Positions 1 through 9,701 of a DNA stretch of 64,000 bases are shown piece by piece. Below the pieces are notes generated by a model. That model was not told where the DNA came from. It ran no database searches and saw only the letters and a program-made list of their open reading frames with translations. Source of the stretch: an uncultured Bacilli bacterium (lineage in GTDB: Bacteria > Bacillota_I > Bacilli_A > RF39 > UBA660); assembly GCA_934085825.1 (NCBI GenBank), contig CAKOHR010000002.1:1-64000 (forward strand), given 5' to 3'. Numbering within the stretch: the stretch's first letter is position 1; each line of letters starts with the position of its first letter. The position numbers and the translations under genes are program-made.

Positions 1-108
1 TAACATTAAGCTTATCAATAAGTGCATATTTATATGTCTACTTGTTGCACTTCGTATGAAAATTTAAGAATTTAATTTTTATATTTATAATATATTCAAA
101 TTTTAAAA

Positions 109-2739
109 TTATTTACCTTGTTTTCTTAAAATAGCGGCTTTAGCTGCTGCTAAACGAGCAATTGGTACTCTGTATGGAGAACAAGATACATAATTGAATC
201 CTAGTTTATCACAAAAAGCAATACTAGCTGGATCTCCACCATGTTCACCACAAATACCTAATGAAAGCTTTGAATTAACACTTCTACCTTTAGTTGCTCC
301 CATTTCCATTAAAAGTCCTACACCATCAAAATCTATACGAGCAAATGGATCGAATTCAAATATTCCTTTTTCATAATAAGAACTTAAGAACTTACCTGCA
401 TCATCTCTTGAAAAACCATATGTCATTTGTGTTAAGTCATTCGTTCCGAAACTAAAGAATTCTGCTTCTTTTGCTATTTTATCTGCAAGAAGTGCAGCAC
501 GCGGAATTTCAATCATTGTTCCAACTTCATATTTTAAATCAATACCAGAGTTTTTAATTAATTCATCAGCAGTTTCACAAACTATATTTTTAACATATTT
601 AAGTTCTTTAACTTCACCAACAAGTGGAATCATAATTTCTGGAGTAACAGAAATACCTTTCTTAGATACATTTATAGCAGCCTCAATAACAGCTCTAGTT
701 TGCATTTTAGCAATTTCAGGATAAGTTATAGCTAAACGGCATCCTCTATGTCCCATCATTGGATTAAATTCTTTTAATGAATCAATTACTTCATGTAACT
801 GTTCAACACTCTTACCTAAATCATCTGCAAGTTCTTTAATTTCTGTTTCAGTTTTTGGTAAGAATTCATGTAGAGGTGGGTCTAAATATCTAATAACAAC
901 ACTATACGGAGCCATTGCTTCAAATAACCCTTCAAAGTCTTTTCTTTGATATGGTAAAATATTTTCTAAGGCTTTTTCTCTTTCTTCTAGTGTTGTTGCA
1001 CAAATCATTTTTCTAAAGTTAAATATTCTAACTTTTTCGAAGAACATGTGTTCTGTACGACATAAACCAATACCTTCAGCCCCAAATTTTCTAGCTTGAA
1101 TAGCATCTTTTGGTGTATCAGCATTTGTTCTAATGCGTAAATCTCTAGCACTATCAGCCCATGACATAAATGTTTCAAAGTCACCACTGATAGATGCTTC
1201 TTCCATATCTAACTTACCAGCATAAACTTTACCAGTTGAGCCATCAATAGATAGGTAATCTCCTTCTTTGAAAACTTCCCCATCAGGCATTTTTAATGTC
1301 TTTTCTTCTTCATTTATTGCAATTGATGAAGCACCACTAACACAACAAATACCCATTCCACGCGCAACAACTGCAGCATGGCTTGTCATACCACCACGAA
1401 TAGTTAAAACACCTTTACTTGAGTTCATTCCTTCAATATCTTCAGGTGATGTTTCAAGTCTAACTAATACACAATCAATGCCTTTTTTCTTATTTTCAAT
1501 TACATCACTAGCAGTAAAGTAAATTTTACCAGTTCCAGCTCCAGGAGATGCTGCTAAACCTTCAGCTACTACTTTACCATTTTTTAATGCACTATCAGTA
1601 AATGTTGGATGCAATAAGGCATCAAGTTGTTTTGGATCAACCATTAAAATGGCTTCATCTTTAGTTATCATGCCTTCATTTACTAAATCTACAGCAACTT
1701 TTATAGCGGCTTTTGCTGTTCTTTTACCATTTCTAGTTTGAAGAATAAATAACTTACCATTTTCAATAGTAAATTCCATATCTTGCATATCTTTATAATG
1801 TTTTTCTAATTTTTCAGCAATATTTGCAAACTCAGTATATACTTCAGGCATTTCATCTTTTAAAGTTGCAATTGGACTTGGGGTACGAATGCCCGCAACA
1901 ACATCTTCACCTTGAGCATTAATTAAATATTCTCCGAATAATGCTTTTTCTCCAGTTGCAGGATTTCTTGTAAATGCAACACCAGTACCTGATTTATCTC
2001 CACTATTACCATATACCATTTCTTGAACATTAACTGCAGTTCCCCAACTAGATGGAATATCATTTATTCTTCTATAATAAATAGCTCTTTCATTATTCCA
2101 ACTTCTAAATACTGCTTTAACAGCCTCAATTAATTGAGTAAATGGTTCTTGTGGGAAGTCTTCTCCAGCAAATTCTTTGTAAGCTTTCTTAAATAAATCC
2201 GCAAGTTCTACCATGTCATTTTCATCTAAATCAATGTCATTTTTAACACCTTTTTTAGTTTTAATTTCATCGATAATAGTTTCAAATTTACTCTTAGAAT
2301 AACCTTTTACTACATCTGCAAACATTTGAATAAATCTTCTATAAGAATCATATACAAAGCGTTTATTACCAATTTTTTCAGCAAATGATGCAGCTATTTC
2401 ATCATTTAAACCTAAATTAAGTACTGTATCCATCATACCAGGCATACTGGCACGAGCTCCACTTCGTACACTTACAAGAAGTGGATTAGTTTTATCACCA
2501 AATTCCTTGCCACTTTTTTCTTCTAACTTAGATAAGGCATCTTTAATTTGGCTTATTACATCTTCGCTTAATACCTTTCCATCATCATAATATTTGTTAC
2601 AAGCCTCAGTTGTAACTGTAAATCCACTTGGAACAGGCATACCAATATTGGTCATTTCTGCTAAATTAGCACCTTTTCCTCCAAGAAGATTACGCATATC
2701 CTTGTTTCCTTCTTGAAACAAATAAACATATTTTTCCAT
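109..2739 (-). CDS. ppdK: Pyruvate, phosphate dikinase
   Basis: Interconverts pyruvate, ATP and phosphate with PEP, AMP and pyrophosphate in the cytosol; in low-GC anaerobes it often serves glycolysis or gluconeogenesis. The 876 residues match the usual family length. The N-terminal ATP-grasp nucleotide domain is followed by the swivelling phosphohistidine domain with GGMTSHAAVVARG (catalytic His near residue 455) and the C-terminal PEP/pyruvate TIM barrel ending with GICGEHGGDP (catalytic Cys near residue 832). The start is fixed by AGGAGG 6 nt upstream. It is monocistronic, with its own promoter and a possible operator just upstream. Identification is firm. Confidence 0.97.
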   Translation of the reverse strand: MEKYVYLFQEGNKDMRNLLGGKGANLAEMTNIGMPVPSGFTVTTEACNKYYDDGKVLSEDVISQIKDALSKLEEKSGKEFGDKTNPLLVSVRSGARASMPGMMDTVLNLGLNDEIAASFAEKIGNKRFVYDSYRRFIQMFADVVKGYSKSKFETIIDEIKTKKGVKNDIDLDENDMVELADLFKKAYKEFAGEDFPQEPFTQLIEAVKAVFRSWNNERAIYYRRINDIPSSWGTAVNVQEMVYGNSGDKSGTGVAFTRNPATGEKALFGEYLINAQGEDVVAGIRTPSPIATLKDEMPEVYTEFANIAEKLEKHYKDMQDMEFTIENGKLFILQTRNGKRTAKAAIKVAVDLVNEGMITKDEAILMVDPKQLDALLHPTFTDSALKNGKVVAEGLAASPGAGTGKIYFTASDVIENKKKGIDCVLVRLETSPEDIEGMNSSKGVLTIRGGMTSHAAVVARGMGICCVSGASSIAINEEEKTLKMPDGEVFKEGDYLSIDGSTGKVYAGKLDMEEASISGDFETFMSWADSARDLRIRTNADTPKDAIQARKFGAEGIGLCRTEHMFFEKVRIFNFRKMICATTLEEREKALENILPYQRKDFEGLFEAMAPYSVVIRYLDPPLHEFLPKTETEIKELADDLGKSVEQLHEVIDSLKEFNPMMGHRGCRLAITYPEIAKMQTRAVIEAAINVSKKGISVTPEIMIPLVGEVKELKYVKNIVCETADELIKNSGIDLKYEVGTMIEIPRAALLADKIAKEAEFFSFGTNDLTQMTYGFSRDDAGKFLSSYYEKGIFEFDPFARIDFDGVGLLMEMGATKGRSVNSKLSLGICGEHGGDPASIAFCDKLGFNYVSCSPYRVPIARLAAAKAAILRKQGK

Positions 2740-2756
2740 ATTATCCTCCTATAATC

Positions 2757-2785
2757 ATTGTAACATTTATTATTTTACAGCACAA
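2757..2785 (-). promoter_or_regulatory. Promoter of ppdK
   Basis: Read on the minus strand: -35 TTGTGC (2785-2780), 17-bp spacer, -10 TACAAT (2762-2757). Transcription would begin close to the Shine-Dalgarno, leaving a short leader before the ATG at 2739. Confidence 0.6.
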
Positions 2786-2793
2786 GAAAAAAA

Positions 2794-2810
2794 TATGTAA
2801 ATTTTACATA
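2794..2810. promoter_or_regulatory. Palindromic operator candidate upstream of ppdK
   Basis: TATGTAAATTTTACATA is a perfect 8+1+8 palindrome ending about 9 bp upstream of the ppdK -35 box, where an activator or repressor dimer could bind. The factor is unknown. Confidence 0.4.
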
Positions 2811-2859
2811 CTTTTTGATATTTAGTTAAAGTTGAGAAAAATGAACCCAATTGTGAACC

Positions 2860-2885
2860 GTCGTTACTTGAAAACAAGTAACGAC
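2860..2885. other. Perfect 11-bp hairpin between DUF2207 gene and ppdK
   Basis: GTCGTTACTTG and CAAGTAACGAC flank an AAAA loop. Neither strand has a U-run behind it, so it is not a canonical terminator. The rest of the 277-bp gap (2740-3016) holds the ppdK promoter and no recognisable gene. Confidence 0.45.
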
Positions 2886-3016
2886 ATGTTATAAGTAAAG
2901 ATTTTTTATTATTCAGTGTTTTTTGATTTACACCTGTTCTTTTACCATTGGTTTTGCAATCTTTTTTTAATTAAGAATCATAATATAAATTATTTGTTTT
3001 TAAAAAGAAATTTATA

Positions 3017-5341
3017 TTACCAAGATCCGCCACCGCCACCGCCAGACCCTCCGCCTGATGATCCACCACCAGAAGAAGACTCACTTCTCGAATCATCAGC
3101 TGGATTAGATAACATTGCACTTTGCACAGATGCCATTGTACTATTCATAAAATGTTCAACTGTTTCTATACTAAATCCTGTAGAATTACCGTACCAAGAA
3201 GGTGGTGGTAAAGAGATAGTTTCAAATTTTTCAATCCATTTATTAGATATACCTAGAACATAAGTAAAAGGCAGAATATTATAGAAATAAGCAGGGTCTT
3301 GCATAACCATAGCTTCTAATTTATCCTTTTCTACTGTTTCAAGAAAACTTCTAAACCCTTTGATTTTTCCTAACATTTCATTTCCGAATGGAGTTCTTTT
3401 TCGTAAATGTCTTGAACATATAGCCATACCTACAAGACAGATTAAACCTATTATGTATCTAACTAAATAAATAGGATCTTTCAAATAAATAGGTAATGCA
3501 ATACCTATCCCTGGAAGAAATCCCAAGATTAGCATAAAAAACAGAAAACTTTTGGAATAATTAGGTTCTCCAGAAATAAACGGATATATAAAAGAAAAAC
3601 CAAGCGCTGGCATAAATAATTCACATACTAAACCAGCTATTAAAGCAGAAACATCTTCACAAGCAAAAAGTGATGGTATATTAATCAAACAATGAGTTGC
3701 TATAATCATTAAAATAATAATTATAGATTTTTCAGAAGCTGATTTCTCAAATATTTTATTTTTATTTTCTTTGTTATTAATATTTAATAATATTTTATCC
3801 ATAGTAATATAAAATTTATTGCTTAAATCCGATGAAGTTACTTCATTTTTATTATCAGCAAAAGCTAATGTATCTTCGTTAAATAATCCATTTAAAAATA
3901 TTTGCTCATTAACATTATCACCATCATATTCTTTTAACTTTGTTATTTTAAAATCCTCAATTTTTGTAAATAAAAACTTTTCTTCAGTTTCAGAAATTTT
4001 AATATAACCTTTATTTGCAAGATATATAAGTAATGACGTAACATCTTTATTTCCAGCTTTACCTTTATATAAAAGTCCCACTTCTAAACTATTAAATCCT
4101 TCTGGAGGGTAAAATTCAACTATCTCTACAACTTGATCGTCACGGCCAAATTTATACCATAAGTATATAGCTATTCCCAAAAATGAAATAGGTATTAACA
4201 ATATTATATAATCTATAAAATTAATATTCAACCCTGCTCCGACAAAATATCCTTCAGGTAAATCTGTTCTTACTGTTAATGCTTCTCCAACTCCTAGAAC
4301 TCCATTATAGTTTCCTGTTATTTTGTTTCCTTCAACAGTATAATTTACATTATTACTATTTGTTGAACCTTGAGTACCAGCAGAAAAGCCAAGTAACTTT
4401 TCATCAAATTCTTTGGGCATTGTAATACTAAATGATATATTTCCAATTACAGTATCCCAGTCTGTTCCAATTATATTGTAATATAATTCATCTTTATTTT
4501 TTAATGGATCTTTGCCAATATTATATGTATATTTAATAACATAGGTTTGCTCCCCTGTAAGTGTTTTATTAGCTGAGCCTATTTTTATTTTATAATTTCC
4601 ATTTTCTCTTGATGTCTTGTATTTATTGTTGACACTTAAATTAGATATTTGCACTTTATTTTTGGATACTGTACCATCTAATCTAGTGATGCTATTTTTG
4701 AAAGGAAGTGTTCTATATATTCCGTGTTTTGGAACATTAAAATAAGCAGTGATAGTTTCGGTAATGTCAAAAGTGTTATTTTCATTTACAACAATATCTA
4801 TATTATATTTATCAATTACATAATCATAAGATTTATAATTATTGTTTTGACTTGGAATAATACTGTCGCTATTATTATTTGTTATCGATGAATTGTTATT
4901 TATTGTTTCTTTTTTATTAATTTCAATATCTAATTTATAATAAGCAATATCATTTGCTGTGTACCCACTTTTTATTTCACTTAAATTGGACATATGACTA
5001 TATGAATTATATTGCCCTGCTGGTATAAATTGATTATCATAAGTTGTTGCAATTAAATTATAATTTGAATCATAATATGTAGCAATAGCAAGGAATGAAA
5101 CGTCATAATTATTGCCATTATAAACTACTCCACCAAGACCAAAAGATGGATACTTTAAATTAGACCAATTTTTGAAATTTACGTTTTTAAATTGAAAACT
5201 ACTATTATCATCATTTAAAGATACTATTTCTTCATTAATATTTTTATAATTTGTAGATAACGCATTCACATTATATGGAAGAAATACTATAGAAATAATT
5301 AATAAAATCATAAAAAAGAATTTTTTTAATATTTTTTTCAT
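3017..5341 (-). CDS. DUF2207 family membrane protein with Gly-rich C-terminus
   Basis: Predicted membrane protein of the DUF2207 family, function unknown. In order: signal/anchor segment (residues 1-28), an extracytoplasmic beta-rich region to about residue 150 resembling FxLYD-type domains, the DUF2207 region (about 165-375, starting near YDYVIDKYNIDIVV), a TM segment near 380-400, a cytoplasmic part, further TM segments near 540-625, and a tail of Gly/Ser ending in GGGGGGSW. That tail is typical of the family. It follows a LemA gene 17 bp upstream, and LemA/DUF2207 pairs are common. The start has AGGAGG 6 nt before it. Confidence 0.85.
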   Translation of the reverse strand: MKKILKKFFFMILLIISIVFLPYNVNALSTNYKNINEEIVSLNDDNSSFQFKNVNFKNWSNLKYPSFGLGGVVYNGNNYDVSFLAIATYYDSNYNLIATTYDNQFIPAGQYNSYSHMSNLSEIKSGYTANDIAYYKLDIEINKKETINNNSSITNNNSDSIIPSQNNNYKSYDYVIDKYNIDIVVNENNTFDITETITAYFNVPKHGIYRTLPFKNSITRLDGTVSKNKVQISNLSVNNKYKTSRENGNYKIKIGSANKTLTGEQTYVIKYTYNIGKDPLKNKDELYYNIIGTDWDTVIGNISFSITMPKEFDEKLLGFSAGTQGSTNSNNVNYTVEGNKITGNYNGVLGVGEALTVRTDLPEGYFVGAGLNINFIDYIILLIPISFLGIAIYLWYKFGRDDQVVEIVEFYPPEGFNSLEVGLLYKGKAGNKDVTSLLIYLANKGYIKISETEEKFLFTKIEDFKITKLKEYDGDNVNEQIFLNGLFNEDTLAFADNKNEVTSSDLSNKFYITMDKILLNINNKENKNKIFEKSASEKSIIIILMIIATHCLINIPSLFACEDVSALIAGLVCELFMPALGFSFIYPFISGEPNYSKSFLFFMLILGFLPGIGIALPIYLKDPIYLVRYIIGLICLVGMAICSRHLRKRTPFGNEMLGKIKGFRSFLETVEKDKLEAMVMQDPAYFYNILPFTYVLGISNKWIEKFETISLPPPSWYGNSTGFSIETVEHFMNSTMASVQSAMLSNPADDSRSESSSGGGSSGGGSGGGGGGSW

Positions 5342-5358
5342 TTAGACCTCCTTTTATA

Positions 5359-5907
5359 TCATAATTCTGCTTTAACATTTTCTCTTTCATATATACTTGC
5401 TTCAAACATTGCTTTTGACTTATATCCAAAAATATTAGCAAAAATATTACTTGGAAACATTTCAACTTTATTATTAAATATTCTAACTACACCATTATAA
5501 TATTTTCTAGAATTAGCGATATCATCTTCTATTTTTGTTAGTTGTTTAGATAATTCTTTAAAATTTTCATTTGCTTTTAAATCAGGATAAGCTTCTGCTA
5601 AAGCCATAATTTTATTAATCCCAGTAGATATTTTTTCATTCGTTTTGATCTTGTCATTAACTGACATATTATCGTAAGCACTATTTCGTAAGTTTACAAC
5701 AGCTTTTAATGTATCTTTTTCGTGTTTTGTATATCCTTTAACTGTTTCTACTATATTAGGAATTAAATCCCATCTTTTCTTTAGATATACATCCATAGTA
5801 GAGAACGCTTCTTTTACTTTATTATTTAACTTTACGAAACTATTATACAAAACAAAAGCATAAATAATAATTATGGCTATAATTGCAATTAAAATATAAA
5901 TCCACAT
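5359..5907 (-). CDS. lemA: LemA family protein
   Basis: LemA-type membrane protein of 182 residues. An N-terminal TM helix (residues 3-24) is followed by the helical LemA domain, with YNSFVKLNNKVKEAFSTMDV and RWDLIPNIVETVKGY near the start of the domain. Family biochemistry is unknown; proteins of this group sit in the membrane with helices outside or inside the cell. It lies in a three-gene operon between a small membrane protein (11 bp upstream) and the DUF2207 protein. AGGAGG precedes the ATG. Confidence 0.92.
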   Translation of the reverse strand: MWIYILIAIIAIIIIYAFVLYNSFVKLNNKVKEAFSTMDVYLKKRWDLIPNIVETVKGYTKHEKDTLKAVVNLRNSAYDNMSVNDKIKTNEKISTGINKIMALAEAYPDLKANENFKELSKQLTKIEDDIANSRKYYNGVVRIFNNKVEMFPSNIFANIFGYKSKAMFEASIYERENVKAEL

Positions 5908-5918
5908 ACTTTTTCCTC

Positions 5919-6323
5919 CTATAAATTTAAATTTGTATTATTTTGATTATTAGTTTCATCTGGCCCATTTGCAAAGTTAGTATTTTGTGTACAAGTACCT
6001 TGAGCTGGATTATTAATATCCTCTTGTGATTGAATTTCTTGTTGTTGATTTTGAAAATTTTGCTGTTCTAAATTTTGATTATTTTGCAATGTATTAACAA
6101 TATTAGCACTACTATATAGTCCATTAGATTGCTCTATAAAATGCAGATTTTTTCTACTTTTCATTTTTTTAAAATCATTTATAATCAAAATAATACCTCC
6201 CAAGGCAAATGCTACAGCAATAAACGCTATCCTAATATCTTCTAGTCCAAATATTAATAAACTGATTCCAACGGCTACAAACATTAATGCAAATAGTATC
6301 TCTTGCCAAAATGAATGTGTCAT
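5919..6323 (-). CDS. Small membrane protein with Asn/Gln-rich tail
   Basis: No family recognised. Of 134 residues, about residues 8-55 form two hydrophobic helices, then a basic stretch (KKMKSRKN), then a tail of about 70 residues dominated by Asn and Gln that looks disordered. It is the first gene of the LemA/DUF2207 operon, and its ATG has AAAAGGAGG upstream, so expression is credible. The role is presumably in the same membrane system, by position only. Confidence 0.7.
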   Translation of the reverse strand: MTHSFWQEILFALMFVAVGISLLIFGLEDIRIAFIAVAFALGGIILIINDFKKMKSRKNLHFIEQSNGLYSSANIVNTLQNNQNLEQQNFQNQQQEIQSQEDINNPAQGTCTQNTNFANGPDETNNQNNTNLNL

Positions 6324-6561
6324 TTCACACCTCCTTTTCTCTTTTAGGATACTACTATTTAAAGTTTTCTATATCCTACTATATGCTATTATATCATTAA
6401 TGGCTAAAATATAAAATACCTAAACAGAGCTTTTGTGTTATCATACATTAAAATCTTTTTATTAATCTATATCATTGATAAATTTTAGCACGATGATATT
6501 GATTGCATGTTTGGTCATATCAAAATTTATTTAATAAATTTTAGATAACTTTCTTAGTATC

Positions 6562-6600
6562 TAAAAAAATATATAGAATGTTCTCCTATATATCTTTTTT
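6562..6600 (-). terminator. Terminator of the HAD-ruvB-folD-glyA-thyA-folA-tmk-queA operon
   Basis: Stem CTATATAT/ATATATAG (6586-6593 with 6569-6576), 9-nt loop, U-run on the minus strand. The stem begins inside the queA stop codon. T-runs on both sides make it possibly bidirectional. The remaining gap to 6323 shows no gene. Confidence 0.7.
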
Positions 6601-7623
6601 TATAAACATAGCATCTCCAAAAGAGAAAAATCTAAAGTCATGTGCTTTGGCATATTCATAAGCATTTAAAATATATTCTTTAGTTGCAAGTGTAGAAACC
6701 AGCATTACTAGAGTACTTTTAGGTAAATGAAAATTAGTTATAAGTCCATCAATTGCTTTAAATTCAAAAGCTCCTGGATAGATGAAAATATCTGTGTCAC
6801 CGGAACAAGCAGTAAATTTATCATATTTATGAGCTACTGTTTCTAAAACTCTAGTTGATGTTGTTCCAACGGCATAAATGTTTCTTTCTTCTTCTTTAGC
6901 TTTATTTAATTTATTTGCAACATCTTTTGTCATTATGTAATATTCGCTATGCATATGGTGCTTAGTGATATCTTCAACTTCAACAGGTCTAAATGTACCT
7001 AAACCTACATGAAGAGTTACGTAAAGAATTTCAATACCTTGATTTTCTAGTTCTTCAAGTAATTCTTTAGTAAAATGAAGTCCTGCTGTTGGTGCTGCTG
7101 CACTACCAATATTCTTAGCATAAACTGTTTGATATCGGGATTGGTCTTCCAACTTTTCATGAATATATGGAGGAAGGGGCATTGTACCTAATTTATCAAG
7201 AATCTCCATTAAAATACCTTCATAAATTAGTTTAACATGGACAATACCTTCATCTAATTTTTCAATAACTTCTGCTTTTAAAGAACCATCACCAAATGAA
7301 ATAATCGTACCTATATGCAATCTTTTCGCTGGCTTTGCTAAGCATTCCCAAATATCACCTTCAATATCTTTTAAAAGTAAAAGCTCTATAACTGCTTTTG
7401 TATCTATCTTTTCTCCGATAATTCTTGCTGGTATAACCTTGGTATCATTTAATACTAAAACATCACCTTTTTTTAAATAAGCGCCAATATTTTTAAATAC
7501 ATCTTCTTTTATATTGCCATTTTCTTTATTAAGTAAAAGAAGTTTAGATGCACTTCGGTCTTTAAGGGGAGTTTGAGCTATAAATTTTTCTGGTAAATCA
7601 TAATTATATTCTTCTATATTCAT
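6586..7623 (-). CDS. queA: S-adenosylmethionine:tRNA ribosyltransferase-isomerase
   Basis: Transfers and isomerises the ribosyl part of SAM onto 7-aminomethyl-7-deazaguanine in tRNA, giving epoxyqueuosine at position 34. The 345 residues are the normal QueA length. Family signatures are the N-terminus [19 protein letters not shown], the R-S/A-S-K-L-L-L stretch near residue 24, and [12 protein letters not shown] near residue 180. Its ATG overlaps the tmk stop (ATGA), making it the last gene of an eight-gene operon. No other queuosine gene is visible here. Confidence 0.96.
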   Translation of the reverse strand: MNIEEYNYDLPEKFIAQTPLKDRSASKLLLLNKENGNIKEDVFKNIGAYLKKGDVLVLNDTKVIPARIIGEKIDTKAVIELLLLKDIEGDIWECLAKPAKRLHIGTIISFGDGSLKAEVIEKLDEGIVHVKLIYEGILMEILDKLGTMPLPPYIHEKLEDQSRYQTVYAKNIGSAAAPTAGLHFTKELLEELENQGIEILYVTLHVGLGTFRPVEVEDITKHHMHSEYYIMTKDVANKLNKAKEEERNIYAVGTTSTRVLETVAHKYDKFTACSGDTDIFIYPGAFEFKAIDGLITNFHLPKSTLVMLVSTLATKEYILNAYEYAKAHDFRFFSFGDAMFIKKDI

Positions 7624-8300
7624 TTTATTATTTCCTTTAATGTTTCTACTACTTCATCATTTATATCATCAATAGTTCTAATAATATCTTCTTTAACACA
7701 AGTAATTTTTTTGTAGCCATATTTTTCTGTAAGTTCTAAGTAGGCAGTTTCCGCTTGTTTCAAATGAGCTTTATTTGATTCAAGTTGATCTGGTGTTTCT
7801 TCTCTATTTTTCTTAAGTATCGCAGCATATTCAAACGGCATATATAAAAATATTACAGCATCTGGTCTTGGAAGTTCCATTATTTCAAACTCTAGGGTAT
7901 CTAATTTTTGATACATTTTTTCCCTTTCTTCCTGAGTTTTAAGTTTGCCTCCTTGATGAGCCATATTTGATTCTACATATCTATCCAATATTACGATATC
8001 ACCATTTTCTAAATGCTCTTTAATGATGCCTATATTATATCTTCGATCAGCTGCATAATAAGCAGAAGCTGTCAACGCATCAACATTTGCAGCCCCCTCT
8101 GGAAACCAGCCTTCCCCGATATATGATTTTCCTAAATATGGTCCCCCAACAATTCTGCCTGTCGGAGTATCATACATCGGAAAAGAATAGTTATAAACAT
8201 TAACTCCCATTTCTTTAAATCTTGCAACTGCTCTTTTAACTTGTGTTTCTTTGCCAGAACAATCTGTTCCTTCAATTACTATTAATTTACCTTTTTTCAT
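7620..8300 (-). CDS. tmk: Thymidylate kinase
   Basis: Phosphorylates dTMP to dTDP. The P-loop GTDCSGKET lies near the N-terminus, the [11 protein letters not shown] motif gives the Asp-Arg-Tyr acceptor-site signature, and a lid-like RREETP-type segment ([10 protein letters not shown]) follows. At about 226 aa it is the larger subtype seen in clostridia. An in-frame ATG exists at 8321, but the ATG at 8300 has GGATGG 6-8 nt upstream and starts directly before the P-loop strand, so it is preferred. It overlaps the end of folA and is translationally coupled to queA. Confidence 0.93.
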   Translation of the reverse strand: MKKGKLIVIEGTDCSGKETQVKRAVARFKEMGVNVYNYSFPMYDTPTGRIVGGPYLGKSYIGEGWFPEGAANVDALTASAYYAADRRYNIGIIKEHLENGDIVILDRYVESNMAHQGGKLKTQEEREKMYQKLDTLEFEIMELPRPDAVIFLYMPFEYAAILKKNREETPDQLESNKAHLKQAETAYLELTEKYGYKKITCVKEDIIRTIDDINDEVVETLKEIIK

Positions 8301-8781
8301 TTTTCCATCCTTTCTTTTCATATATTACAAATTTATATCTCAATTCATTATCACTATTTTCTTTTAAAATACTATATTTATATTTACTTTTATCAAAATT
8401 AGGAAAATAAGTATCTGCATCACTAGCACTATCTATCTCTGTTAAATATATTTTGTCAGCATATGGAATAAATAATTTATAGATTGAAGAGCCACCAATA
8501 ATCATTATTTCTTCATTTTGTTTATTAATAAATTCTAATAAATCATCAAAATTACTAAATACTAAACCATTTTCTATTTCTTTTAGATGTTTTGATAATA
8601 CAATATATTTTCTTCCTTCCAGCCTTTTAGGAAGCGATGCATAAGTATTTGCTCCCATTACAACATATTTATTCATTGTTAGATTTTTAAAATTTTGTAA
8701 ATCTTCTTTAATATGCCATATAAGATTGTTATCTTTACCTAATTCATTATTTTTACCTATGGCTGCTATTATACTAATCAT
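8287..8781 (-). CDS. folA: Dihydrofolate reductase
   Basis: Reduces dihydrofolate, the product of the adjacent ThyA, back to tetrahydrofolate with NADPH. About 164 residues, the usual length. Motifs: ISIIAAIGKNNELGKDN at the N-terminus, the WHIKEDLQNFK substrate loop with the catalytic acid, VVMGANTYASLPKRL, and IIGGSSIYKLF for cofactor binding. GTG at 8790 is also in frame, but ATG at 8781 has AGGTGA at proper spacing. It begins directly after thyA and overlaps the start of tmk. Confidence 0.95.
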   Translation of the reverse strand: MISIIAAIGKNNELGKDNNLIWHIKEDLQNFKNLTMNKYVVMGANTYASLPKRLEGRKYIVLSKHLKEIENGLVFSNFDDLLEFINKQNEEIMIIGGSSIYKLFIPYADKIYLTEIDSASDADTYFPNFDKSKYKYSILKENSDNELRYKFVIYEKKGWKNEKR

Positions 8782-8790
8782 TTTTCTCAC

Positions 8791-9690
8791 CTACTTAGCA
8801 AGAGGAAACTTTATAGGCCCCATATGCTTATAATCTACAACTTTAATATCTTTTAAGTCTTTTGAGTTATCAAAATCTTTAAATTCTTTAATTTCAGGAT
8901 TTATCCAAAGTTTTGGTGCTTCATAATCACCATCTTTTTCAAATCTTGCAATTTGCATCTTTATACCATCAACTTGATTTACATATATATGGGCATCTTT
9001 AATACTATAATTTATTGTACCAGGTTTAAGTCCACTAACTTGAGCTACTAAAGAAAGTAAAACTGCATATTGTGTTACATTAAATGGAAGGCCCAAAGGA
9101 ACATCACAGCTTCTTTGATGTACCCAAATGTTTAGGTATCCGTCTGTTACATCCCATTCAGTTGACCAAACACAACTTGGTAAAACTGCGGTACTTAAAT
9201 ATTCATCTTGCCATAAAGATATAACTAATCTTCGATCAGTTTGATTATTTTTTAACGTATTTAACAATTTATCCATTAAACCAAATTTTTTTACAATATA
9301 GCCATATGCTGTTCCAATAGTGTGGGCATATTCTTTACCAAAGTTTTTTTCAATATCTTTTTTAATTATTTTGCCATCTTCTAAAATATTTTGATTAGCA
9401 CGCCACACTCCATCTTCAGCAATTTCCCATTCATCCCAGATGTGTACATCCCTTTCTTGAAGCCATCTAACATCATTGCTTTGGGCTTGATAAATCCATA
9501 ACATTTCTAAAATTGCTTGTCTAAAATAAAGCCTCTTTGTTGTAAGACAGGGAAATTCTTCTTGCAAATTAAACTCTAGATGATAACTTGGTATTTTAAT
9601 AGTATTTATTCCTGTTCTATTAACTACTTCAGTTCCATCTTGAAGTATTTTTTTACATAATTTTATATATTCTTTATCCCATTTTGACAT
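8791..9690 (-). CDS. thyA: Thymidylate synthase (ThyA type)
   Basis: Methylates dUMP to dTMP using methylene-tetrahydrofolate. The 299 residues carry the nucleophile region LPSCVWSTEW (Cys near residue 171), QRSCDVPLGLPFNVTQYA for dUMP/folate binding, and a C-terminus ending KFPLAK. The usual PPCH around the Cys is replaced by PSCV, a conservative oddity; the rest is canonical. It lies between glyA (11 bp upstream), which makes the cofactor, and folA, which regenerates it. Confidence 0.96.
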   Translation of the reverse strand: MSKWDKEYIKLCKKILQDGTEVVNRTGINTIKIPSYHLEFNLQEEFPCLTTKRLYFRQAILEMLWIYQAQSNDVRWLQERDVHIWDEWEIAEDGVWRANQNILEDGKIIKKDIEKNFGKEYAHTIGTAYGYIVKKFGLMDKLLNTLKNNQTDRRLVISLWQDEYLSTAVLPSCVWSTEWDVTDGYLNIWVHQRSCDVPLGLPFNVTQYAVLLSLVAQVSGLKPGTINYSIKDAHIYVNQVDGIKMQIARFEKDGDYEAPKLWINPEIKEFKDFDNSKDLKDIKVVDYKHMGPIKFPLAK

Positions 9691-9701
9691 AAATTACCTC
9701 A

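Noticed and set aside
1..108. Gene left of ppdK
   Set aside because: No frame of note; only a weak inverted repeat (AAGTGCA/TGCACTT) that might belong to the ppdK terminator.
3017..3263. Proline-rich plus-strand reading frame opposite the DUF2207 gene
   Set aside because: It is the complement of the Gly-rich tail typical of that family; no ribosome site or conserved features of its own.
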